In this document: piece after piece, positions 1 through 9,932 of the stretch
Layout of the letters: every line of letters begins with the position of its first letter
How positions within the stretch are numbered: position 1 is the stretch's first letter
NCBI GenBank assembly: GCA_015501055.1
Contig: JADNYV010000248.1
Location: forward strand, 1-51,003
Direction of reading: 5' to 3'
DNA: 51,003 nt
From: Mucidula mucida
Lineage: Eukaryota > Basidiomycota > Agaricomycetes > Agaricales > Physalacriaceae
Program-made: the position numbers and the translations under genes
Notes under the pieces: generated by a model
Told to the model about the DNA's origin: nothing
The model's input: the letters and a program-made list of their open reading frames with translations, nothing else
Databases searched by the model: none

Positions 1-1269
1 AGTACAGGATTATCGGAAGTTGAACGACATGACAATCAAGAACCGATACCCCTTGCCGTTGATCCAGGAGCTTATCGACAAGTTGAAGGGAGCAAAGGTT
101 TTCACGAAGATGGATGTCCGATGGGGTTACAATAACATCCGGATCAAAGAAGGTGATGAGTGGAAAGCGGCGTTTAGAACAAACCGAGGCCTGTTCGAGC
201 CCTCAGTCATGTTCTTCGGACTTACAAACTCGCCGGCAACATTTCAATCGTTCATGAATCACATTCTGAAGGAGTTGATCGATGAAGAACATGTTATAGT
301 TTACTTAGACGACATACTTATTTTTACGAACACATTGGAAGAACATAGGCATATTGTACGACGAGTACTAGAGATATTGCGAGTAAATAAGTTGTATTTA
401 AAACCCGAGAAATGTAGTTTTGAGGCACATACTGTAGATTACTTAGGAGTTATTGTTGGAGGAGGAGAAGTGAAGATGGATCCGGCAAAAGTGGCCGTAG
501 TGAAGGAATGGAAGGAACCGACGAAGAAGAAGGAAGTACAGTCATTCCTGGGCTTCTGCAACTTCTACCGACGTTTCATCCGGGGATTTGCGGGAGTAGC
601 AAAGCCATTGACATCGCTAACGGGAAGGGTGAGTGGGTTTGGGGCATGGAGCAGCACGAGGCGTTTGAGGAGTTACAACGGAGGATGACGGAAGAACCCG
701 TTCTGATCGTACCACGCGACGACGGCAAGTTTTGAGTTGAGGCAGATTCCTCAAACTATGCAAACGGGGCGGTTCTTTCCCAGTTGGTTGACGGAAAATG
801 GAGACCAGTAGCCTTTCGGTCTCGTGCGCTGAACGAAGTAGAGCGCAATTATGAGATCTACGACAAAGAGATGATGGCTATCATGGACTCGATTGACGAC
901 TGGAGACAATATCTCCTTGGAGCAAAGGAAATGGTGGAGGTGTTTACCGATCATCAAAACCTCCAGTACTTCCGGAAGCCACAGAAGTTGAATCGGAGGC
1001 AGGCGAGATGGGTTACGGAGTTAGCGGAGTATGACATACAGATGATTCACAAGCCGGGCAAGACAATGGGGAAAGCTGATGCCTTGTCAAGGATGACAGG
1101 CCTTGAGAAGGGGGAAAAAGATAACGAAAACGTTGTTTTGCTCAAGCCGGAGTTTTTTATTTCACAAATTCAATTTTCTTTACATACAGTAGATACACCC
1201 GAGGACGAATTACTTAACAAAATCAAACAAAGAAAAGGAAACAAGACAGATACGTACAAAAAGCATTAG
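1..1269 (+). pseudogene. pol: pol fragment: reverse transcriptase and RNase H, frame-broken
   Basis: The RT domain contains the catalytic YLDD motif (VIVYLDDILIF near 290-325) and the palm-thumb segment ending QSFLGFCNFYRRFI. The RNase H domain runs from about 700 to 1100 with the conserved RNYEIYDKEMMAI and FTDHQNLQYF stretches. The frame moves by one near 620-650, a TGA stop lies at 733-735 just before the RNase H domain, and another shift near 1245 separates it from the integrase frame. The TGA probably arose from CGA by C-to-T change at a CpG, since neighbouring positions differ from copy 2 in the same way. The protein would act in cytoplasmic virus-like particles if intact. Confidence 0.9.
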
Positions 1270-1313
1270 AAAACAAAGAAAAAGAATGGGAAGAGAAGGA
1301 AAATGGACTTATT

Positions 1314-2792
1314 ATGTGGAAAGACCGTATTTACATACCAAAGGACAAGGAATTGCGGGGAAGAGTTATTGGAATGCACCATGATGCACAGCTTGCAGGG
1401 CATCCCGGACGATACAAGACCCTCGAGCTGATAACACGCACCTATTGGTGGCCAGGAATCAGCCGAGATGTCCGTGAATACGTAGAAGGGTGTCAAAAAT
1501 GCCAGGTCACAAAGGCACATCGCACGAAGCCGGCTGCACCTCTTCATCCTATTGACGTGCCAAGCGAGCCATGGGAGATAGTAGGGACGGACATGATTGG
1601 AGAACTGCCGGAATCAGGAGGATACAACGCGATCAGCACGTTTGTGGACCATTTCACCAAGCGATTACGTATCATACCAACACACACCACTCTGACGTCA
1701 GAAGGCATGGCCCGCATTTACCGTGATCGCATTTTCCCCATACATGGGATGCCACGACAGATGATACATGATTGCGGTCCACAATACCACTCGCGTTTCA
1801 TGAAGGAATTGTACCGGTTGTTGGGCATACAGGGAAACTTTACAACGGCGTATCATCCACAGGCAAATGGGCAGACGGAACGGTTGAACCAAGAGATAGA
1901 ACATTTCTTACGGTTATTCGTCAACTATCATCAGAACAACTGGCATGAATGGCTACCCTCTGCTGAATTCGTTTACAACGATCGAGTTCACTCGGCGACC
2001 AAAGTCACTCCGTTCTTTGCAGACATGGGCAGACATCCCTACAAAGGCACCGCTCCGAAAACAGCATCGAGAAATGAGACTGCGCAGGAGTTTGCCGACG
2101 GCATGAGGAAGACATGGGATGAAGTGGGGTCAGCATTGAAGATGGCAAAAGAGGACATGAAACGGTTTTATGACAGGAAGCGAACAGAGGCAGTAGAGTA
2201 CAAGGAAGGCGACAAAGTATGGCTGGAAGGGACAAATCTCAGCACGGATCGACCAATGAAGAAGCTCGATGACAAACGATTCGGGCCGTTCAAAGTGATC
2301 AAGAAAGTTGGGACGAGCTCTTACAAGCTCCAGATTCCTCACACGTGGAAAAGCATTCATCCCGTGTTCAATGAGGCCCTGCTGACGCCTTACCACGAGC
2401 CGCAATTTCCGACGCAACCCCGAGACACGCGTCCACCACCTGTGCTGGAGGGAGCCGAACCGGAATGGGAGGTCGAGAAAGTGGTGAATTCCCGGAAGTA
2501 CCGCGGGGGTTTTCAATACAAGGTTCACTGGAAGGGTTATGGCACACACAAGCAGACATGGGAACCGGCATGCAATCTCAAAAATGCTGACGAAGCCATC
2601 AGCGATTTCCACCAACAATATCCGAACAAGCCAAAGCCACCCGCGCTTGCTCGCATTGAAGTCCCCATGTCGCAATTCCCATCACATCTTTTCCGACCCA
2701 TGCCACCGCCCAATACCGAACCCCTCGACGTCACGCTACCCTCTGCAGCCCTCATGGAGCGACTTTGGCGCAGAATGGAACTTGCGCCTTAA
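1314..2792 (+). CDS. pol: pol fragment: integrase with C-terminal chromodomain
   Basis: This open frame of about 490 codons carries the complete integrase. It has an HHCC zinc-binding region (HHDAQLAGHPG, then CQKCQ, residues about 20-65). The DDE core follows, with Asp in GTDMIG, Asp in MIHDCGPQ and Glu in GQTERLNQEIE, and then a GPY/F-like segment (DKRFGPFKVIKKVG). A chromodomain (EPEWEVEKVVNSRKYRGGF onward to WEPACNL, residues about 380-440) comes next. The C-terminal tail is Pro-rich. The first Met is only the first one in the open frame; in the element this is an internal part of a longer polyprotein, joined upstream through a one-base frame break near 1245. Integrase inserts the cDNA, and chromodomains of this class bind methylated histone tails. 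Confidence 0.92.
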   Translation: MWKDRIYIPKDKELRGRVIGMHHDAQLAGHPGRYKTLELITRTYWWPGISRDVREYVEGCQKCQVTKAHRTKPAAPLHPIDVPSEPWEIVGTDMIGELPESGGYNAISTFVDHFTKRLRIIPTHTTLTSEGMARIYRDRIFPIHGMPRQMIHDCGPQYHSRFMKELYRLLGIQGNFTTAYHPQANGQTERLNQEIEHFLRLFVNYHQNNWHEWLPSAEFVYNDRVHSATKVTPFFADMGRHPYKGTAPKTASRNETAQEFADGMRKTWDEVGSALKMAKEDMKRFYDRKRTEAVEYKEGDKVWLEGTNLSTDRPMKKLDDKRFGPFKVIKKVGTSSYKLQIPHTWKSIHPVFNEALLTPYHEPQFPTQPRDTRPPPVLEGAEPEWEVEKVVNSRKYRGGFQYKVHWKGYGTHKQTWEPACNLKNADEAISDFHQQYPNKPKPPALARIEVPMSQFPSHLFRPMPPPNTEPLDVTLPSAALMERLWRRMELAP

Positions 2793-2803
2793 GGAGGGGG
2801 TGA

Positions 2804-3332
2804 TGTTATGAATCGCCATATTTTCACATTTTCACATCTTATCATATCTTATCGGGAGCCTTGTCTTATCAACCAACGGACCGTTTCATCATCTGTTTCG
2901 TCACCAATCATACCCCTTTTCATTACCGAAGCCGTACTCATGTCGGACACACGCTCAACACATGGATGACATCATACATGCCGATACCTCATGGACTCCC
3001 TATTGTATACACACCGCCGACACTCGTAGCACACATGGTCGTTTCAGTATTATTACTTACATGCAGTCACCACTCGTATTTAATGGTTTCACGGACTAGT
3101 AGCATACAACACTGGGTCAAGGGCGTGGAGCATCCCTAGTGGAAACGCGTATGGACAAGGAGCTTCAAACACAGACTTACTAGTATATAAGCAGTAGTGT
3201 AGTATCATTGTACTTTAGTTCCGATCTCGTTTATACACCTGGCCTAGCCTAGTCTTACGAACGCGAACGCTTTCTTCCTTAGTTCTTGCTGTGGTACCTG
3301 GTTGAGTCTCGTGGCTTAGTCAGTCGCTAACA
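2804..3332 (+). repeat. 3' LTR of copy 1 (529 bp)
   Basis: The LTR begins TGTTA and ends TAACA, a 5-bp inverted terminal repeat with the canonical TG...CA ends. It follows the purine-rich tract after a three-base tga spacer. It has the same length as the LTR at 46761-47289 and differs from it at about 13 positions (about 97.5% identical by eye), nearly all transitions and five of them at CpG. It carries a TATA box (tatataag, 3184-3191) and the putative R start agttccgatct (3217-3227). Short open frames inside it are LTR sequence and not genes. Confidence 0.93.
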
Positions 3333-4270
3333 CTTTGAGCCATTCTATTGTTTACACAGCCACGAACTCTTTATATATATACACGGCCTTTCTAGGTAGA
3401 TTCCTCAGTTCATCAACTTTGTCTCTACACTGTTTGGTAGCCCCCTGCACTGTATCAAGCCTAACCTACTTCACCTTATTATCATCTTTGCCTCTTGTCC
3501 CCATTGTTCTCCCATCATTGTGCGACTTGGGTGATTGTTTGGTTTACACCGGACTCTGTCCTTAACACGTTGATGAACTCTTCTCAGCTTCGCTCATGCA
3601 TGCCCGTCAACCGATCAGTCAAACCCAGACCCAATCTTGCCCCCCAAGCTACTTGTTTGTGTTTGAAAGATATGCCACCTCCCCGTATGTTGACCACCAA
3701 AGAACTTAACTTCAAAGCGCTGCCTTGGGCTATACAGGTTCAATGTCGCCAGTTCCCGCGTGCTTTGCCCACGCACCAACAAGCCTTCACCATTATATGC
3801 ACCATGAAGGTCTCAGTGCCATTTGTGTTTTCTAGTGATACACCATGACACATTTGACAGTCTTTGTGCTAGCTTCTTCACTCTTTTTGCTCTCACATTG
3901 AATTTATTCCCACTAATCCTTTTTTCCTGTCTATCTCTATCTTAGGTGTATATCAGCAAACACAAGCCACCAATATCTCAATTTCTCAAACATCTCCTCT
4001 ATTGGACAATGCCATCCGCTGCTTCGTCACCAGACTGGCTCAAGCCCACAGATTTGATAAGGCAGCCCACACAAATGTGAATAAGGAAGCAACAAAGGCG
4101 ACCAAAGAGGCGAAGAAAAGAGGCAAATTGACGCCTCGCAAGATCAGACCTACAACAATTTTCATCAACTGATATACAGACACATGTTCTCGTTGGCCTG
4201 TTATTTCTAATTGTTTTCTAGACCAATTTTGAAGCTGGAGAACTGAAGATGCCTGCTCCCCACAACAAGG

Positions 4271-4376
4271 ATTGGAAGATCATCACTCTGGAGGAACAGC
4301 AGAATTGGGAACTGGTCATTTTCTTGCCATTGGAAAACAATCAAATAATGGTATGACAGATATATCTGTTGCGGTT
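4271..4376 (+). repeat. diverged repeat unit, copy a
   Basis: This stretch matches 5713-5836 through shared blocks such as gggaactgg, cttgccat, gaaa and tcaaataatggt, in the same order and with small indels. Upstream of both lie Lys-codon-rich segments (aagaggcgaagaaaagagg here, aagaagagaagaagaaagaag there). It looks like part of an old dispersed repeat with a coding remnant. The family is not recognised. Confidence 0.5.
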
Positions 4377-5712
4377 GTTCTCATCAGGTCCAAGCTCAAT
4401 TCTCAGTGGCATCAACATCAACTTCAGCAACTAGAATCTCAGCACCGCATGTTTGATTGCTATCTACTACTGTCGCCATTCTTCATCTCAAGGAAGAACC
4501 ATGCCACCTTCAGCAGGGACTTTTGCAGCCAAAGCAGGATTGATGTGTCGTGAATTTGTGATCTGAAGACGCGCCAGGATTTGTTAAACCCATGACGCTG
4601 CTTATGTTTGGACTCGCCCACGGTTGATTACCAAGTGTGGCGTCTTTTATTTTTATTTGGAAACACTGATGAAGAGTTTCTAGATGCTGTTTAGTCTGTA
4701 AATTTTTGGCAAGGGCAAGCCGTAGGACAACCTTCCGCATTTGTACAGCCACATGATTGAGCTGTCCACGCGTGCCTGGTACGCCAATTGACAGGTAAGA
4801 GGTTGACGAGGCTGGCATGTTTTCTGTGGTTTCAGTGGCCTCCTAGACAAATTATGTCCTACAATAATGAAATTCCGAGGTGCATGAACACGGCTCTCTC
4901 AACGTGCCATGGTCACATTGCTTTGGGCTGCATCCCCTTTGGAAAAATTGCCTAATCCGGCTCCAAGAAGACCAAAGGCCATGGTACGGCTTCATAGGCC
5001 CAACTTCAATCAGACCATACATCACACTTTTCTCCACCCAATTCTCAAAAAGAAAAAATTGTGCATTGTTTGGTCTAACTAGGGAGACTAGATGCCTTTG
5101 ACTATGTTCGGAATCCTGGAATTTTATTTTGCTGTCTCTATCCTCGACACCAAATATTGTTCTGGATTGCGATCTATTCACAGGCAATGATGGGCTTTGT
5201 CCGACATGGCACTTAGGGACCACTTGCTCTATCCATACCAACAAAGCCCTTCAACGTCCACAACTACTTGTCAGACACAATGCACATAATTGGTCACCCA
5301 CGATTTCCTGTGAGATAAGGTGAGCCGCCATGCAATAATTATCCATGCCTACTGGCCCGAGACCACTGATTTCATACTGAATGGTTGTGTTACACAATGA
5401 TGTATTTTTGCAGACGCAACAAGATAGGGGGAGGCTCAAGGGTAGTGGGAACAGTATGGTGGTAGGGTGTAAGTGAAGAGCAGCAAAACTTACAACAGGT
5501 ATTGCTGCTCGTCACAAGGAGTTGTATCTAGCCTATAACCCCGCGAATGCAGAGAAGGCTGTAGCAAAGAAGAGAAGAAGAAAGAAGCAACTGGACGTGT
5601 TCTACAATGTGTCTTCCTTGTGCATGTTCTCCCATTTCCTTTTCTCATAGACCTATGTCAAGCTGGTAATCCAGACATGCACTTTGAGCAACCCACAACA
5701 ATGCACCCGATG

Positions 5713-5836
5713 ATTGAAAAATCATTACTCTAGAGAATTATTATGGTCATTACACTCCTGGGAACTGGGATTGTTTACTTGCCATCAGAAAGATTTTCAA
5801 AGATCAAATAATGGTCTATGACATATCTCTGTGCAT
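5713..5836 (+). repeat. diverged repeat unit, copy b
   Basis: This is the partner of the unit at 4271-4376. The common order of short identical blocks, ending in a nearly identical tcaaataatggt and a following atgacatatctctg, supports descent from one sequence. It carries no open frame of its own. Confidence 0.5.
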
Positions 5837-6439
5837 CGCCTCTCACACTACAAAAATCAATTGTGTATATTGTGTCTGTGTAAAGAGACTAACTCTTCTT
5901 CCTGGTCAGCAGAGCATACCAACACGTTCAAGATTGGATTATCCAGAGGTGGATACAGACAGGACGTGGAAAGTGGGCTCAGAGGTCGGACCGGGCGTTG
6001 TTCAAGGTCGCCGCTCCTCAAAAAAATGCACTCAAGTGTGCCAGAAATGCCATTGTTGTGCTTGTGCTAATGTAAATAACTAGTTCAAGTGCTATAAAAC
6101 ATGTTATCAGTATAATTAGTGCCATGTCTGAGCATGTCATGACCATCTCAAGATCCTTGCTGGTGCCCCATCCTCCAATCATCCTCCTCGCTTCCCCCCA
6201 TCCACATCAAGCCCCATGTGGTTTCACAGACAATAAACACACCAGAATAACAATACATTCATGGTCCATGCACAGTAAGTAGTAGATACAAGCTTGAAGA
6301 CATGGAGGAACATGGATCAAAAAAGGGCAAGAGTAGTCCAAGCAGCTCCAAGAGGTCACTTTCACCATATTGATTAATGGTACGCATTAGATATTCACCA
6401 ATGCATCGCTCCAGTATGAGGTTGGACGCGCCCGGCCCG

Positions 6440-6930
6440 ACGACAAGCACCATGGTCGCCATAAGTGACGAGAATGGTGGGGAACACATGTTTGAGACGG
6501 ATGAGTGTAGGAAAATGTGTCGGGATACTGAGGGAGGGAAGGCTGAAATTCAGGAGACCTGCTCGAGAACTTGAGAGATGGGATTGTATAGAGAACCTGC
6601 TCTGGGGCTCATTCTTGGAGTTGTGGTTTCTTGAATACGACGTCCTTTGGCCTTTGGCCATTGCACGCGGGGGAGATCAGAAATTGTCGACAATGTTTCA
6701 ACCGCACCATGGCCGTAGTGTCATATGGCGAAGGCTCGTAACCGTTAATTCACGTCCAAGGCCTTTTACAGTACGGTTACTACTTGACGGGTCGTCTGGA
6801 TGCATCCTGACAAACACTGTTATGCCTACTGCGCTGTTTGCTGTCGCAGAAAAGTAGGGATCTGGACGACACGACGAATTGTAGGGCCCTACCTAGTCAA
6901 TCAAGCCATCTCGAATATTGATTAAGTCGT
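6440..6930 (-). pseudogene. partial copy of the secreted-kinase gene promoter and first exon
   Basis: About 490 bp match the promoter and first exon of the intact kinase-like gene at 35132-36090 (matching region about 36041-36560), including a shared tail up to tagtcaatcaagc. On the minus strand the start codon and the first hydrophobic residues of the signal peptide are kept (MCSPPFSSLMATMVLVV from 6489). The similarity then stops and no kinase exons follow. The donor site and all downstream exons are absent, so this is a truncated duplicate. It may retain promoter activity, but nothing shows a product. Confidence 0.75.
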
Positions 6931-7129
6931 CATGTTTCGGTCTTCATTACAAGTGTCGTCTCGGTTATCGACTTGCTACGTTCACTTTGCTCCTTGTGAA
7001 CATCACTAGCGCGGCAGATCTGATGTTGCTCAGCGGCGGGCTTACTTGGACGCCAAATCATTCGATTTGAGGTCCCACTATCAAAGTTCAGGGATTGTCC
7101 TTGTCACTCCCGCGCGTTCGTGATATTCC

Positions 7130-7500
7130 CTTGAACTGTACAATCATGATGATATAGCAATAATGGTCGTACCCACCGTCTACTGTACTATAACGAAGAG
7201 TCAGCCTAGTTCGATGTGCCTCAAGTCTTCGAACCAAGACGTACCCGCAAGATACAGACATATGAACAGAAAAAATATGTCCTCAGTGAGATAGTACGAC
7301 ATCATCGTCAGGCAGTTAGTTATACTGTACGTCACTGCTCCGACTATCAGCGGAGGCTACAACACTATGGAGAACGTGTCGTGGCAATACTTATATCATA
7401 TGTTTCAGAAGCATTATGAAACAGTGATTTATGGACGCCTCACTAGTGCTCGTCTGCTAAGAAGAATGACATTCCATGGTTTTGTCTCCTGTACGCAACA
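7130..7500 (+). pseudogene. decayed copy of the small gene at 18303-18620
   Basis: The segment catatgtttcagaagcat at about 7399 and the following bases, including atttatgg and cgcctcact, are nearly identical to the 3' end of the small gene at 18303-18620. Weaker similarity runs upstream for about 150 bp. The frame is interrupted and no matching start is present. The 5' half (7130-7270) also resembles 37085-37260, including the shared cttcgaaccaag, so the block is shared by three loci. Confidence 0.6.
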
Positions 7501-7556
7501 GTAACGCAGTTACGGTGATCTTCGCCAGCGTCGTTCATCCCGAGCACGCCCTGAAG

Positions 7557-7870
7557 TCAACAGTACCGGACGAACTCAGCTGCGGCTCGCCCAGCGGCTG
7601 CCTCATCTCGGGTCTGGGAGAACAATTTGTGGAGCGACAATGGAGATAACAGTCCAGAGGCGTGAATTGCGCTTGACAATGTCACGCCAGAGCGAGCAGA
7701 CCTGCATGATAGTGTATCAACTGCTTGAAGCGCAAACAAGAGAGCCGCAGTGCACATACGCTGATGTAGCGGGATGTATGCTGGGCGAGGAATTCGATAG
7801 GAAGAATGAAAAGGACGTTGATGTGATCGATAGAGACGGAGTTAGTCTTCAAGTCCAATGGCAGGAAGTG
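7557..7870 (-). pseudogene. truncated copy of the F-box gene
   Basis: On the minus strand this matches the 5' part of the F-box gene at 18763-20234, including the Trp-Arg-Asp-Ile-Val-Lys segment after the F-box helix. It keeps one uninterrupted frame (WRDIVKRNSRLWTVISIV) where the 18-20 kb gene has an extra base. The copy then runs directly into sequence matching the region downstream of the full-length gene, so the middle and 3' half are deleted. Upstream parts contain stops or indels. It is non-functional as read. Confidence 0.7.
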
Positions 7871-7879
7871 TTCATCTGT

Positions 7880-8371
7880 TCCTTCTTTACTGTGTGAAAA
7901 GAGTACAAGGGAAGATAAAATACTTAATCCTCGTTGTAAAGATGATCGGATGGCTCACTTGGGGGCAAGAAAAAGCGCTGTAGAAGTATAGGTAGTGAGA
8001 TGCTCGCTAGGACACAAAGACCGGCGGCATCAATGGAAAGCAAGTGCTTCAGCGCAATAAGCCTTGAATAGGAGAAGAAAATTCAAGATGTGAGACTCAC
8101 AGGAGAGAAAATACGCTGTTGCTTTGACCCCAGTGAGGGAGAAAATTAAGAACAAGTGTTAATGCCACGTACATGTGTCTGACCGGCTTCTCGGCACTTT
8201 GATGGAATCGCTGGAATGTCCGGTAAGTGACCAGAACATCTTACCACCACAGCAAAAGTCTTTCTGTGACTTGCAGCTCCTCTTCTCGCGACTGAGCCCC
8301 CTATCAAAACTTTTTGAAAGCTCTGGTTCAAAAGACTTTCGGGTCTGGTAAGTGGTTCTTCGGTCACCCAC
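7880..8371. other. intergenic, no feature recognised
   Basis: About 490 bases between the F-box copy and the DUF6534-like locus. Short overlapping minus-strand frames near 8146-8371 show no family features. I see no promoter element worth naming. Confidence 0.5.
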
Positions 8372-9730
8372 TATGGCGCCGCTACCTATCCCAGCGATAG
8401 ATATTGCTCCTCTGTACGTTTTAGGTGTCTGCCAGCCGCATTATGATGATGTCGCACTGGCGTGTACAAGACAAACACTGAGCTACAACAGTCTAAGACG
8501 AGCACCTCCCCAGGTCCTTTCATATCTCTCGAGCTATCGCCTCCATGGCATCCTCATCTCCAAAATGTGTAAGAGGGTTCTTCAATTTCTTACCCAGCAA
8601 ACCGAGACGCTGTTCATGATATTTCTTAGCATCGGGGCATGGAAGATCGGCGGGCCCGGATGGGGCGATGTTAACGCTCCATCAGTGCTCGACTGATCGT
8701 TTTCTGCTCTACTTCCTCTGATCATTGTTCATAAATCTTATTTCACGGCATACTGTCCCTTTTTCTAACGGGAACCTTGTGTAGTGGCTCTCATGGTGCA
8801 AAGCTTCTACACATGGCGTATCAGGTGCGTAGGCGGACGTCTTTTCATACCTCTCGCAATTTGCTGTGTACGTGAAGGCTGACTTCAGCGGTGTCAGTGA
8901 TTGGTATCTGAACATGTTACCAGGCACCCCTCGTAGGCGGTGGCTTTTTACTTCATGTTTCCGTCATGGTAAGCATTTACGACAACGGTTTCTTCATATT
9001 AGTGTGGAAACTAATGGCTTCAGTTTGCCATGGAGAGATCAGTAAAGACGTTCATCGAGTTGGCACCCGAAGTTTCGGTCAGTTCCTTCTTTTCATGGAA
9101 AGGATCATCTCAACGGAATGGCAACGCACTACAGACTGGTTTATCTGGGACCGCATTCTGTGATATGACAATCACCGTGTCTCTGGTGATCCTGGTCAGT
9201 TTGTTTTATTTTGGGACCATATTCGTGATAACCTTATTATGTATGGCAGCTCTCGAATCGCAAGAAGAAGGGATTGAAAGAAACGACCAGTCTAATCAAA
9301 GGACTCGTTCGTTTCAACATCGAGACTGGATTTCTCACGAGCATCGCTGCGTTAGTCGAGCTCGTGCTTTTCCATACCCTGCCAAAGTCGACGTGGTACA
9401 TCATGCTGTACGTCCGCCCTCCTCCCCACGTCTTTCTTTTTTTTCTTACCCAAGTGCAGTTTCCATATGCTCGGCGGATTGTAAGTCCTCGCATGCGGCT
9501 GATAGTTAGTCCTCACCATGACATGGTGTAGCTATTCCAACACGTTCATGGCGACGCTCAACTACCGCGCGTGGATCTCTGCCGAGCAGAGTGCCACCCA
9601 GACTGTCGTGATCCCAACGAGCATGCACTGGCAGCACAGTGCCTTTTGGGACGATCACTGTGATTCGTCCCCTGTAGACCATGAGCTAGGGAATCGTTCG
9701 TCAAGTCTTATCCTAGCTAAATGCGTTTGA
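8372..9730 (+). pseudogene. DUF6534-type multi-pass membrane protein, probably decayed
   Basis: Agaricomycete DUF6534 proteins have an N-terminal seven-helix-like region and a C-terminal module where a Lys-Lys-rich loop is followed by two helices and an N-S-L-L-A-T-L-N motif. Here the start (MAPLPIPAIDIAPLY, 8372) resembles the usual N-terminus. A segment at about 8778 reads VALMVQSFYTWRI, matching the family's QxFFxWRI helix. At 9262-9420 a clear stretch reads KETTSLIKGL, then FNIETGFLTSIAALVELV. After two plausible introns (9411-9468 and 9486-9532) comes YSNTFMATLNYR. The pieces are in the right order but I could not connect them without stops, and the first helices are not recognisable. 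The function of the family is unknown. The 3' end is tail-to-tail with the BTB gene at 9933. Confidence 0.6.
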
Positions 9731-9932
9731 CAGGAGTCGGACTCTGTCAAGTCGGGAGTCGCGAAGAACGACGGCCTCAACGTGCATGTAGAGCAGTCTT
9801 AGCGTACCGATAACGATTAGGATGGGACAAGCGCAACTTTCTTTTAGATACGGACTACTGTATAGAGGTATGTTGGATACGTAGCATGATGTATTCAAAT
9901 TTGTACAATGGTATTCGCAAAGCGACCACTCG

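Larger units (their letters stand above)
1..3332 (+). mobile_element. Ty3/gypsy chromovirus LTR retrotransposon, copy 1 (3' portion)
   Basis: This is the 3' part of an LTR retrotransposon entering from outside the window. Domain order is reverse transcriptase, RNase H, integrase, chromodomain, purine-rich tract (aaggaggggg at 2791-2800) and a 529-bp 3' LTR. RT before integrase and a terminal chromodomain place it in the Ty3/gypsy chromoviruses, which can target heterochromatin through the chromodomain. The RT and RNase H part has at least three reading-frame breaks, so this copy is not autonomous as read. A second copy in the same orientation starts at 46761. The 5' LTR and the upstream target-site duplicate lie outside the window; the five bases after the 3' LTR are ctttg. 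Confidence 0.95.
3333..6240. other. gene-poor region with decayed repeats
   Basis: I find no intact gene in these 2.9 kb. A coding-like stretch lies at about 3952-4171 on the plus strand. It follows an intron-like acceptor (atcttaggtgtat), reads about 70 codons ending at a TGA near 4171 and is rich in Lys/Arg toward its end. Related but diverged material recurs near 5530-5860, suggesting two decaying copies of one unknown repeat. The rest is AT-rich with only short chance frames. Confidence 0.5.

Noticed and set aside
2130..2675. 181-codon minus-strand frame across the integrase region
   Set aside because: Antisense shadow of the integrase and chromodomain coding sequence.
2861..3139. Open frame inside the LTR, also present at 46770-47096
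   Set aside because: It lies wholly within U3, has no domain, and exists in both copies only because the LTRs are near-identical.
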